In this document: in pieces, positions 12,901 to 23,661 of the stretch
How the letters are laid out: each line of letters starts with the position of its first letter
Position numbering within the stretch: position 1 is the stretch's first letter
NCBI GenBank assembly: GCA_029204225.1
Contig: CM055098.1
Span: 18,631,303-18,695,302, forward strand
Direction: 5' to 3'
DNA: 64,000 nucleotides
From: Diphasiastrum complanatum
Taxonomy: Eukaryota > Streptophyta > Lycopodiopsida > Lycopodiales > Lycopodiaceae
Notes under the pieces: generated by a model
What the model was told of the DNA's origin: nothing
Seen by the model: only the letters and a program-made list of their open reading frames with translations
Databases searched by the model: none
Translations under genes and position numbers: made by a program

Positions 12901-15900
12901 GAGGTTCACCAGAGAGAGTTGTTTGATATTATGCTTACTCTTGAAGAAGGAAAAATTGCAGCAAGCGAGATGATGACAGGCCTTGATCACCAGATTACAC
13001 GCATAGTACTCCAAGTTTCTGAAATTCAGGTGGAAGCTAAGATTGGGATGCAGGAATTAAGGACATCTTTGGAAGACATCAAAACAACAGCACAAGAAAC
13101 TATAACTCAAAGGGTAGAAGCTTGCAGACAAGATGATACGCTCTTAAAACAAGAGCTGACCTCCAGTGAAGACACAAAAAATGCAGAAATATGTGTACTC
13201 AAGGACAGACTCAAGGCTGCTGAGGCTAAGCTTCTCGTTGCAGACTCAATGGAAGCCGAAATGTCTGCAATCAAAGCTGAGCTTGAGAAGGTACTTGCTG
13301 CTGATGCACAGACGTCCACGATCATTTGCAATCTCGAAGAGAAGCTTGGAGAATGTGACCGAAGAATGCGTAAGCTGGATGATATTTGCCTTATAATTAA
13401 TTCGAAGTTTGAAAAGAAGGAAGAAGAAATTGAGCTCATGACCATGGAGTTTGAAACGACCGCGGTGGACATAATGAGGCTGATATTAGAGTGTAGGGAT
13501 GAAATAAGTAGAATGGCGCAGTATCACGATGACGAAATAAGAGAAATCATGGTCAGTGTCACTGCATTGCACAAAGACATCTCACTTGCACTTGAAACTT
13601 TCAAGTTCGAGTTTACGACTTACAAAGATGTCTTGTTGAGAGACAAGGAGATAGTGCAAAAAAACCTTCCTGGGTGTATGCATCAGCTTGAAGGTGACAA
13701 AATCTCTCTTTCCGTTGCTAAAAGCAATGAATCTGTGTTAAGGAGACTTAGGTATGAACTAAATGAAAGCTGCGAAGCTCTAACTGAGGCTCAAAATGCC
13801 GAGTCTCAGTTGGTCAAAGAGTTACACGAGAAGGAGAAGGCAGTTGTCCAACTAAGACTAGCTCATGATTATTATAGTCAGCTAGTTGGGGAGCTGGAGG
13901 GTGAAAACATATGCCTCAAAGAACGGTTGTCCCAACAAGAAGCTGCTCTTCAGAAGGTACAGGAAGAGATCAAAATACAGCAACATTTGCAGGAACGAGA
14001 GAGAGTGTCTGCTTGTAAAACTGTGTTTTTCAAAGATGAGGTTGAGACTTTAAAGATTAAGTTTGCAGTGAGGAAAGAACAGTTTCGAAATGATTCTTTT
14101 AGCATAGAGACATCAATTGTCAAGGAATTAGATTCCTTGCATACCAACATGAACAAAGTAGATGAGGACATGGAATATCTGATGCTGGACATGACTGCTC
14201 TTGGTAAAGATGTGAGTTTCGGACTTGATCAGCTTAGAGTCACATGGGGACAATTCAGGACAGCATATGACGAACATGTACAGACATTAGATATTGCACT
14301 GTGTGACATAGCTACTTCACAAGAAAATCTGATGCAGTTTCGGGTAGCACACAAGGTTGAGATGTCTATACTCCAGGAAGCCCTGCAAGCTGCAGAAGAC
14401 AAATTGTCACTTGCAAACACCCAAAAAGTCGACATGGAGTCAGAGCTGCTTTTGATCCAGTCCACAGTCTCGGATTTGCTTGTCAGTAACACTGATAAAA
14501 CCTTGACTATTGAGACTCTTAAAGAGGCACTGAATGAGAGCCACAACAAAATTGCTCATTTACAGCTTTTGTACTCGGAAAGTCTTCATAAATTAGAAAA
14601 CAAAGAAATGGAGGTGTCTGAGCAAGTGTCAACTACAAATAGGCTGCAGAAAGAGATTGAAGACAGCAAGAATCTTTTTGGTGAGTTACAGACTCTGTAC
14701 TTTGAAGCTTGTGATGAAGTGGAAGATATACGTAATGAGCTAGCAACTGCCATGTCAACACTACAGAGCTACAGCGACAATTTACATCAACTTGAGAAAG
14801 AAAATCTAGAACTAATAGACGAGTCGCAAAAGCTAAGAAGCGCTTTTGTAGAACATGAGGATAAATTGAGAGTTTCGGCCGAGGAAATTCAGCACCTTAC
14901 AAAGGAATGTGAGCTGCGCCAGGAAAACTTTAACAATACGAATATTTTATACATGGAAATTTGCCAGGAGCATAAAGAAAAGAAAGATGAACTAGCACAG
15001 ACTCTGTTAAGGCTGCAGCTATCTAATGATTATTCGACACAATTGCAAAAGGAAAACCTAGACCTGAGCGATGAGCTAAAGCAGTCGAGAATGGTTCTTG
15101 CAGCAGATGTTCATGAGAAAACTCTAAACCTGACGAGTCTTCAAGAGGAGCAACAGGAAAGCCATTCAAAGTTTGCTGAGATGCAGAATCTGTACACAGA
15201 GGTTTGCCAGCAACATTCCGACCTGGAAGATGACTTAGCAAGAATCACTTTGCGGCTACAGCAATGTAACGAGGACAATACTCAATTGGAAAAGGAAAAA
15301 CTTGAGCTGGTAGATGAGCTGGGAAGCATGAAAGTTAATCTTGCTTCTTATGAGAACAAGGAGAATGAGTTTACTGCCAAGCTTGAGGAGAAGGACAAAC
15401 ATCTTGGTGATATTGTCAAAAGGGTGAAGGACCTTGAGAAGCAGCTTCAGCAAACCGGGGAACATAATGCCACGGTTCAAAGTTCGTCCGCAGAAGATTC
15501 GGTTGAGAAAATGCAGTGCTTGTCACAGGAATGTGAGCTTATCCAGGAAAGGTTCAACAATATGAACAACTTGTACTTGGACGTTTGTAAGGAGCACGAG
15601 GAAAAGAAAGATGAGCTAGCACAGGCCCTCTTGAGACTACAGCTATGCAATGATTTTATGACTCAATTACAAAAGAAAAATCTAGAGCTGAGCGATGAGC
15701 TGAAGCAGTTAAGAATGGTTGCTGCAAAATTTGATCAAAAGGAAAAAGATTTAGCTGAGAACACTCTGCAATTGACGAATCTTGAAGAGGAGCTGCAGAA
15801 AAGTCATGCAGAAATTGCTGAGATGCAGAATTTGTACGCAGGGGTTTGCCAGCAACAATCTGGCCTGGAAAACGAATTAGGAAGAATCAGTTTGCAGCTA

Positions 15901-18900
15901 CAGCAATGCAACGAGTATAACAGTCACTTGGAGAAGGAAAAGCTTGAGCTGGCAGATGAGCTGGTAGCCATCAAAGTTAATCTTGCTTATCATACGAACA
16001 ACGAAAAAGAATTTGCTGCCAAGCTTGAGGAAAAGGATAAACATCTAGGTGATTTCGTCGAACAGGTGAAGGGCCTTGAGAAGCAGCTTCAGCAAACTGA
16101 GGAAAACAATGCCAAGATTCAAAGTTTGTACTCAGACGTTTGCAAGCAGCTTGCGGAAACTGAAAACCAGTCAGCTGTTGTGACAATGAACCTGCAGAAT
16201 TCCAGTGAATGCCTAAGTCAGCTGGAGTCAGAAAAGCTACAACTTGTAAACGAGTTGCAAAAATTAAGGGAAGCTGTTGTGCAGCTTGAGGTAAAAGAGC
16301 AAGAGGCATCCGAGAAGGCAACGAAAATTACTGAACTCCAAGATGAGCTACAGCAGAGCGAAGGAAGATCTGATGAGCTACATTGCTTGTACTTGGGAGC
16401 TTGTAAAGAGCTGGAGGATAAACAAAATGAGCTGTATCAAGTTATGTGCAATTTACAGATAGTAAAGGACTCTGCAACTGTATTAGAAAACGAAAAGGCG
16501 GAGCTGGCAGGTGAGTTGCATGACATAGAAGTCGCTATGTCCCAACTTGAGCTGACAAATAATGAGGCAGAAGAAAACCTGTCGATCATGCAAAATGAGC
16601 TGCAGAAAAATCTTGAGAAATATGAGGAACTTCAAGATTTGTACTCGGGAGTCTGCAAGGAGCTGGATGACAAAAGACAACAGCTTGGCCTTGTCATGTC
16701 AGATCTTCAACTATGCAATCACAATGCTACTCAATTAGTAGAGGAAAACCTCCAACTGACAGAACAGCTGGAAAAGAGTACAGAAGATCTATTACAGTTG
16801 CAAGAGAAACTGCTCATCAGGGAAACAATCCGTGAGAATGAGGTATCAAAGATAAGAGCTTTTCTTGAACAACAAGAACAGGAAATGATTGCTGAAAAAG
16901 AGGTTCGAGAAGCATTATTGTTTGAAATGTCATCTGCTGCATCGTCCGTAGAACAGGAAGCAAACATCTTGATGAGTGATTTGCATCAAGATTTGGTGGC
17001 ATCAGTAGCAGATGTATGTTTGCTGAGGAAAGGTGTATCGCTTCAATTGCAGGAGCTAGCAACAACTTGGCAGGACTGTACAGCTCGCATTCAGCATGAC
17101 AAGGAAGTTCAATGCAGCAATGTCACCGCACTCGAGGAAAGGCTACGGTTGTCTTTACAGTCGGAAACGGATCTTCTGGCATCTGCTGAAAGACATGAGC
17201 TGGAGTTATCTAATTTTAGATCGGAGCTTGCCAAATTGCTTGCTATTGATCAAGACAGATCGACCAATATCTGCATGCTGGAAAAAGAAATTAAACATTG
17301 TCAGTTACAGAATCTCGATCTTCAGAATAGGTGTACAGATGCACGGCAAGAACTCCAGAGCAAAGACGTTATGATAAACAAACTTCTTTCTGAGATAGAA
17401 GATTTGAAACTACAGATGGAGTTTTTAGCGAATGAGAACTCATCCAAAGTAAGCCAACTTCAACAAGAGCTCGAGAATGGCTACAAAACTAATGCTGAAA
17501 TTCGTTCCCAGCTTCAAACCCTGCAAGCTGAGAACTTAAAGTCTGAAGAAAAAGCTGTTGTAGCAACATGTAACCAGGGTAAAATGGAAGAATTCCACAC
17601 AGCTAGGCTGCAGGATGAGATAGATCGAAAAAATCAATTGATCAAAGGACTTGAGTTTGATATTAGACTGCTTCAAGAGTCATCTGTTAAAGAAATGCAG
17701 CAGAAACACTCAGGTCATGAATCGAGAAAAAGTGTAGAGCAGCTAGGATCTGAAATTGATGGATACAGGACAGACGGCAGGAAAATGGAAAAGAAGCTCA
17801 AAGATATTGAACATGAGCTTCAAAAAGAAAAAGAAATTGTGATCCTGCTCAGAGATGAAATTATGACATTAAGAGAGAATGCTGCTGCTGTTAGTAGAGA
17901 GAGTATCAACAGCGAGTCTCTCTTTGATGAATTGCAGTCAAAAAATAAGTGCTTGGAGGAAGAACTTGATAGTACACGGCACATAGTTGAAACTTTGGAA
18001 GTTGAACTTCTTGATGTCAGCTCACTTGTAGAACAGAAGATAGCACAATCACTTCAAAGTTTGAAACAGGAACTTACTCTTGTTACTAGAGAGAGAGATC
18101 AGCTGCATGCAGAGCTGCTCGTTGTGAATGAGCAGTTAGAAATGGCACATGCAATTCTTGAGGAGCGTGAACTAGTTGCTGCAGAAGCTCGTCAGGTGAT
18201 TAATTACTATATATATTCAATATCCTTGTGCGTTGACATAATTATATTGTCAGATAAAATGGACTCTATATGGAGAAAAAAACTCGCATCACTATATATA
18301 TTTTGTTTTACCATATTTATGTTTGGTGTGCAGGTTGCTGAGATGAGTAAGACCCATGCTGAGGAAAAGGAAGCAGAGGTAAAGCTCTTAGAGAAATCTG
18401 TGGAGGAGCTGGAAAGTACTGTAAATGCTTTGGAAAACCAAGTAAGCTTTTCCCTACTTTTGGTTGACAGGGCTATATAATGAGTGGAAAACAATCATGT
18501 TAATGTTGTATATGACTGTAACATTATGCTTGTGCTTGACAGGTTGGAATGGGTAAACGAGAAGCTGAGATGCAAAGGCTTGCAAAAGAGGATCTTGAAA
18601 TGGAGCTTCAATCCTTGACCCATCGCTTATCAACAAACATGCAGTCTGCACATGAAATAGGAACAGATTCTGAAACCATTGATGAGGATTGGGACGGCAA
18701 CGCGAGGCGTGTTGAAACTGAAAGGTAGATAGTATCAACCGAGTGTATTGCTAGTGAAACATTTTTTGCACAGATGAGAAATGTCATTGAAATACCTGAA
18801 CCCATAATCTATACACATATAACAGGCATCCAAATTTAGATTACAGATTAGTTCAAGAGATAGTAAAGCTCTCATCTACCAACAGTACTGATTGCAAATC

Positions 18901-21900
18901 GAATTTGATAGACAATTACAATATGAACAGTTGCAGAGCTCATGAGAGTCATTATCCTACCCTCATAAAAAATGGGCGATCCAAATGTGGAGGTCGTCAC
19001 TGAGCTTTCTACCTCTATCAACTTAAGCTGAAAGAACCTTGTGATGACATCTTGAGTCTTAAATAGGGCTACGGATGTATCGTCGATCACTTTTTCCAGT
19101 GAAAGTGCTATTCAAACATATAGTTACAACTGGTTTAGATATGAATGAATTTACGTCTAGGCATTCAGATTCGAAGATTTGAAACTATTGTGAAAGATTC
19201 ACATCGAGATGGGAATCAGATGCGAAGATTCAAAACTATGTTTTTTGAAACGAAGTTTCAATGCTAGATTCAATCCCGTAGCATGTTCAGGAGCACACAT
19301 TGGTGATTGCCAAGAGCATATCCAAGCCTCATAGGAAGTACATGGTTGACAGGCTAGACCGTTCAGCGTAATACAGGCTAGAGTGTTCCCATCCCATGGC
19401 CTCAACTTGGAAGACCATGCTCATCAATCATCGCCATTAAACCTGCCAATAAGTTTGATTGTATGGGATGAATGCTCAGCTAGCTTCTCGCCACTGAGCA
19501 TTTGTGGGTCTCCTTTGTCACAGACAGAAACTGAAGGATCCAGACAGTAAGAATAAGAGAACATACTATTTAATGTACATTAACAGACAAAACACATTGA
19601 TACAGCAAATAAGAATATTCTCTTATGTATCAATAGTTTGAAGAGTAAATCAAAATCAAGAGAGAAACAAAAAATATGTTGCAAGAACCCTAGTGAGTCA
19701 CTCTTGCTTATAGTTGCGCTTAGCATTAGTGACTGTAAATAATCTTGTGTCGCCTAGGTACTGAACTTTTGCTCTATTTCTTCTAACCAGTTCTTTTAAA
19801 CAGTTGTTCCTCGTCAATCTTATAATCTATGTTATCATTGTAACAATGTGTTGTTTGGATCACACTAAATAGCATATTTTATATGTACTTCGCAATTTTG
19901 AGGTTTTGAGAAGTCTGCATAGTCTTGCAAAATGTCATGTTGCGTAGGGTGCAGCAGAAGATCTCCTTAAAGACATCTACGTTAATATTCCAAGGGTTCT
20001 AAACTGCACATTCACTGTAGGAAATTGCAAGAGAAGGACAGGCAGTTGATGGAGGTCGCCATGATGGTAGATAACTTAAACAAGGAGGTCGGTGAGAAGG
20101 ATGCTCAGGTAAGACTCACATAACTTCACACCTCATTGTATAACTCCAATATGATTAAGGATGTAGTAGATTGCACATATTTTGGTCATTGATTCTTCTG
20201 CTTTCAAATTAAAGTTAGTTTGTCATTTTTTTAAGAGCATGCACATTGTCCAGATCAAAGCTTGCAAAGCTCACATCTTGGAGCTTAAGACTATTGCTGA
20301 TCGACAAGCAGCTGAACACATAAGAAAGGTAAATGGAATCAAAAAACTTACTTTTGGTGGTGTCCATTCCATAATGCTGAGCATTTTGTGTCCATCCCGT
20401 AAAACTGAGTACTTTGTGTCCATTTTGGATCAGATAAAATCAATGGAATCTCTTGTGGAGCAAGGGAAGCTGATTCAAGAGAAAAGCTACAACCTGCCCT
20501 CCACACCACACAAATCTGCTGAGAAGTCTACTTCAAAATCGAAAGGTTCTGGATCACCATTTAAATGTATAGGTTTAGGCCTTGCCCAACAGATGAATTC
20601 TGAAATGGATGAAGAGTTGCTCTCTAATAAGCGCCGTATTGAAGAGCTAGAGAGAATCGCAGCAGCAAGACAGAAAGAGGTAGGCTAAGACAAGAGGATG
20701 TTCTCTAGCTAGCTATTTAGGACTTGCGGTGTATCGTGAAGATACTGACTACTGTGTTGTTACTCAGGTTTTCATGCTGAATGCCAAATTAGCTGAAGCT
20801 GAAAGCATGACTCATGATGTTGTGAGGGACCTTCTTGGCGTGAAGATGGACATTACTAACTATGCTGTGAGTGTTTACTAGGTTTTACAATAAGTATAGA
20901 ATGTAAACCCACTTTCTTAGTGATCTCGCTAAATTTCTTGACCATATTTTACTTCACCATCATACAATACAGTCCATGCTGAATCAGCAAGAAGCGCTAC
21001 AACAAGCTGACAAGAATCGCAGGCAAATGGAGGAAGCAGAAGCGAAGGTCATTTTCTGCACTGCTATAGAAAATCAACTTCCTGAGAGAAATAGTCATTT
21101 CCGATCGTTTCACATTGTTCAGTGAAGCTTATGATGATTGATGCTGCAGGAGGAGGTCTCCTTGGTGAAAGCTCAGCTTGATCAGTTGATAGCAGAGAGA
21201 GAAAGGTGAAGCTACAATAAATAAGACGCCTCCTTTTTTTGGTTATAACTTGTGACTGCCTCCCCAACCCCCCCACCAGCTCTTCTCTTTCTCTCTCGCT
21301 CTTCAGTGGCAGAAAAATCTGTCCAAACGGGGGTTACAAGTTACTGCCCAACTACTTTCTGCCGCGTTGTTTACTGCCATTTGGATCCCAGCTTCTCGAT
21401 GAAGAAGGAAGTTTACAGCTGGTGAAGCACCCTGGCTGGAAAGGATGAGAAGGGGTGAGCAAAGAGGTGGAGGGGCCTTCTGTTGAACAAGGAGGAAACA
21501 TGAGCTTCCAATAGTCCCGTTTCAGTTGGTCTATTGAAATACAGGAGGTTGCTATGTAGAGCATGCTGACGTGACAAATAGGAACTTTTAGTGTTCATAA
21601 CAATTATATCATCCATTCTCTCTTATTTCTGATATGAGAGCAAGAATGTTCCATTTAGCATTCACCAACAAACTGAAAAAGATTTGCAGCTGTGGATGGT
21701 TTTATGATTATTTAAATTCAAAGTTTGATCAATATATATGGTGGAAGAATGATATGTGTTAGAATCACTTATCAGATATAGTGATGATGTATATAGCCGT
21801 TGAGTGTTCCTCTTGGTGTATGCATGAATATTTCATGTCAAATGTGAATGTCACTTCTAGGTCATGTCAAGTATTAGCAAAAGCTTCTGGTTGTTTCTTT

Positions 21901-23661
21901 TTCAGGTTTATGCAAAGAACCAAATTTTTTCTCATTACGATGGTTGGGATGATTTCTGGTTACAAACAAAATATTCTCTTTAATCTGGTATTGCTGCAGT
22001 AGGTAATGTGTCTCAATGAGGTCACTGTTTGAGGTGATGAAGAAAGTTTTCATCCATCAGACAGTAGCAACAAATGTGGAAGTGCCGAAAGTTTAATTGC
22101 TATTGACGTAGTTTAAGTGAAATAAGACCAGCAAAGGAGTCTAATGGGTGTAGTGTAGTTGACATCACCTGCTGGTTTAGCAATCGATATCACTTAGGTT
22201 AAATTTCTGAAGGCTAAAGGGCTGTGCATACTACGGGTAGATTTAGTGCTCTAACCTGTTTAGTTTATTGCCCCAGATTTAAGAGAGAAGTATTTATCCT
22301 CTTCTGAAAAGTACTCAATGTTGCCACTCGTCAATAATTGCAGCTGGTTGGAGGAAATCAACCGCAGACAAGCAGAAATGGTGACTGCACGTGTGGCTGC
22401 TGAAAAGCTGCGGTTGCGTGATCATATGCTAACAGACGAAAATGAAAAGCTGAAGGTATTGTGATATCATGTGCAATTCTCATTTCTAATGAATTCGACC
22501 TGTTACCTGCAAGATATGAAAATGTAATAATCGTTCCGATAATGTTGTAGGCAGAAAATTCTATATGCAAAAAACAAGTTACTGAGATCGAAGCAGAGCT
22601 CAACAAATTATCTGGGCAGCAAAATCTGCAGCAACGTATTCATCATCATGCTAAAATTAAGGTCGGCTTCTTAGTTCAACCTCAGCAATACTGTAATACT
22701 ACGCTAGTTTCTGGATTTTGTGACGGCGTGCGAGCTTCATATTTTGACACCGTGTTAAAATATCTATTGACAGGACGAGAATAGGATCTTAAGAACGCAG
22801 CTTGACGAACTCCGTGCCAGGCTAAGGAAGACGGAGGTCGTTCTTGGTCGTGTGAGCGATGAGCTCGCTCGTTATAGGACCGCAGAGGGCAAGAGCCCAC
22901 ATATAGATGTAGATGAAGAGCAGCGCCTGCGGAATAAGCTGCAAGTAAGTCCGAAGCACAAACTGAGTACAATACCTAGGAAAGCCTTACAGTCAAATGT
23001 ATTAAAGACAAACTGTTACAACTCTAATAGAGTCTTACAAAATATCGATTTTGTTTAGCCTTTTTTATACCTGATAGATATAATATTTCAATAGCCATGG
23101 CATATGAACACCCACACAATGATTTGTGAGCTTTTGACAGGAGGCTGAGGATGACCGGATGCAAATTGCTCAGAAGCTTACCAGGCTATGTACAAGAGTT
23201 ATGCAGGTGTGTATGTTTCTGTTCGTTTATCTTGCTCTCTTTTGCAAACACCAGATTTTAAGACTAAGACCTTGCATGGTTAAATTTCAGGCTGCTGGTA
23301 TGACGTCGACAAGAGACGTAGATGTATCGGCATCGTTAGATGCCTTGGATCAGATGCGGAATCGTTTGGAACAGACAGAACAAGAGCTGTCTGATCTGAA
23401 ACTCAAGGTAGCTGATACAATTTCCATTCATATTGAAACTCATAGCTGGCAAATTTTCACCGGACTGTGCTTCAAACTTACACTGGCCTGGCTAATGGGC
23501 TTCAAACTTGTATGCAGAGCAAGATAGCAGGGGAGAAAAGACGTCTTAGCGAGCTACGTGCGCTGCATTCACCTTGCAAGACTGGTATACTTTCTTCTCC
23601 ATTCAAATCTGCCATGCGGAATGCTGTGGCAAGCCCTGTTGCTCATAGCATAGAAAGGTGA
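1499..23661 (+). CDS. Giant kinesin-12 (POK/PAKRP1-like) motor protein, 38 coding exons, about 4,462 aa
   Basis: Kinesin-12s are plus-end-directed microtubule motors; plant members act in the phragmoplast and at the cortical division zone. The coding exons, joined by GT-AG sites in one frame, are 1499-2401, 2597-2752, 2857-2940, 3074-3193, 3334-3447, 3573-3665, 5080-5169, 5265-5335, 5570-5644, 5861-5948, 6071-6129, 6275-6338, 6464-6529, 6652-6798, 6900-7004, 7121-7356, 7484-7553, 7786-7854, 8014-8076, 8251-8330, 8481-8562, 8735-8812, 8968-9069, 9472-18195, 18334-18441, 18543-18724, 20021-20108, 20254-20328, 20434-20679, 20768-20866, 20973-21047, 21150-21205, 22344-22455, 22551-22661, 22774-22944, 23141-23206, 23291-23407 and 23518-23661 (TGA stop). 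Residues 1-290 are Ser/Pro/Thr-rich and probably disordered. The motor spans about 294-660: P-loop GQTGSGKT 380-387, switch I NRESSRSH 503-510, switch II DLAGSE 538-543, then VPYRDSKLT and the neck [11 protein letters not shown]. All catalytic motifs are intact. The rest is coiled coil, with a C-terminal block (exons 25-38) containing [11 protein letters not shown], which I associate with plant kinesin-12s. Arabidopsis POK1 and POK2 are, from memory, about 2,100 and 2,800 residues, so this one is far longer. The start was chosen as the first ATG of the exon that supplies FWRDHNVQ at the motor edge. Family assignment is very secure; single exon edges less so without cDNA. Confidence 0.93.
3907..3982 (+). 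repeat. (CT)n microsatellite in intron 6
   Basis: About 38 CT units, essentially perfect, preceded by shorter CT runs from 3856 onward. The tract lies between exons encoding the motor domain and is a likely length polymorphism. Confidence 0.95.
4278..4900 (+). repeat. Divergent direct repeat pair in intron 6
   Basis: About 4278-4392 and about 4785-4900 share the order 'gcaataatc..tccatg', 'attcacat', 'tttata.a.....catctttgcatg' and 'ttttccagaaagttcaaa'. The copies are well diverged, with small indels. They may be remnants of a short interspersed element; no coding content. Confidence 0.55.
7691..7785 (+). repeat. 44-base tandem duplication at a 3' splice site (kinesin intron 17)
   Basis: The sequence beginning 'gagcataggtagag' is present at 7691-7734 and again from 7735. 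The second copy ends in the functional acceptor CTTAACAG before exon 18. The first copy ends CTTAAGAG, so it keeps an AG but not the usual CAG. Exon 18 ([13 protein letters not shown]) is in frame only after the second copy. Confidence 0.85.
10801..11160 (+). repeat. Three exact 39-residue spaced KAxxAF repeats in the kinesin tail
   Basis: KASAAF (10810), KTNAAF (10927) and KAIGAF (11044) each sit exactly 117 bases (39 codons) apart. Each is followed by a hydrophobic/Ser segment and an acidic segment (ESETRAEME, then SKALENEM in the last copy). The unit is distinct from the LYxxVC repeat and interrupts simple heptad sequence with Ala-rich turns. Confidence 0.75.
14570..16800 (+). repeat. Tandem coiled-coil protein repeat (LYxxVC-type), about 8 copies
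   Basis: Inside the giant exon a unit with the pattern LYxxVCxE...ELAxxxxxLQ...LExExLEL.DEL recurs. The Leu-Tyr anchors start near 14698, 14950, 15193, 15574, 15835, 16129, 16390 and 16642, spaced 252, 243, 381, 261, 294, 261 and 252 bases (81-127 residues). A weaker partial copy starts at 14572. Each copy carries a Cys four residues after the Tyr. This corresponds to residues about 2706-3450. Confidence 0.85.
14885..16104 (+). repeat. 624-base (208-codon) in-frame tandem duplication within the kinesin tail
   Basis: Two LYxxVC units plus their linker are duplicated as a block: about 14885-15480 and about 15509-16104. Matching landmarks sit 624 bases apart, for example ECEL...FNN..LY at 14950 and 15574, and [11 protein letters not shown] in both copies. 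Similarity is visibly higher than between single units, so the block duplication is younger than the original repeat array. Confidence 0.85.
18725..20020 (+). other. Kinesin intron 26 (1.3 kb)
   Basis: This intron joins exon 26 (ending RRVETE) to exon 27 ([13 protein letters not shown]); the split Arg codon is completed correctly. The intron is AT-rich and holds short similar strings such as 'gattcgaagatttgaaacta' (about 19168) and 'gatgcgaagattcaaaacta' (about 19211). No coding feature seen. Confidence 0.8.
21206..22343 (+). other. Kinesin intron 32 (1.1 kb)
   Basis: This intron lies between LDQLIAERE(R/S) and [12 protein letters not shown]; the split codon reads across correctly. I see no mobile element core. 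The plus-strand open frames here are pyrimidine-rich intron sequence and do not resemble a protein family. Confidence 0.8.

Larger units (their letters stand above)
9472..18195 (+). other. 8.7-kb single coding exon (exon 24) of the kinesin tail
   Basis: One exon of 8,724 bases encodes residues about 1006-3913 with no stop or frameshift. It starts after the acceptor ATGGGTGACAG and ends at CGTCAG|GTGATT. The composition is Glu/Lys/Leu/Gln-rich with heptad patterning throughout, so a very long coiled-coil rod is expected. The open frame runs on past the donor to 18480, but that extension translates to a hydrophobic, Tyr/Ile-rich stretch unlike the rest. The next exon at 18334 resumes coiled coil in frame, so the donor at 18196 is preferred. 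Confidence 0.9.

Noticed and set aside
18196-18480. Hydrophobic C-terminal extension of the giant open frame, possibly a membrane segment
   Set aside because: It lies after a good donor (CAG|GTGATT) and the next exon at 18334 resumes coiled coil in frame. The hydrophobic stretch is intron sequence.
9508-18480. A separate gene starting at MSNCVVEV
   Set aside because: The frame extends upstream to an acceptor at 9471, and the preceding exon (ending AELQ at 9069) joins in phase, so it is an internal exon of the kinesin.
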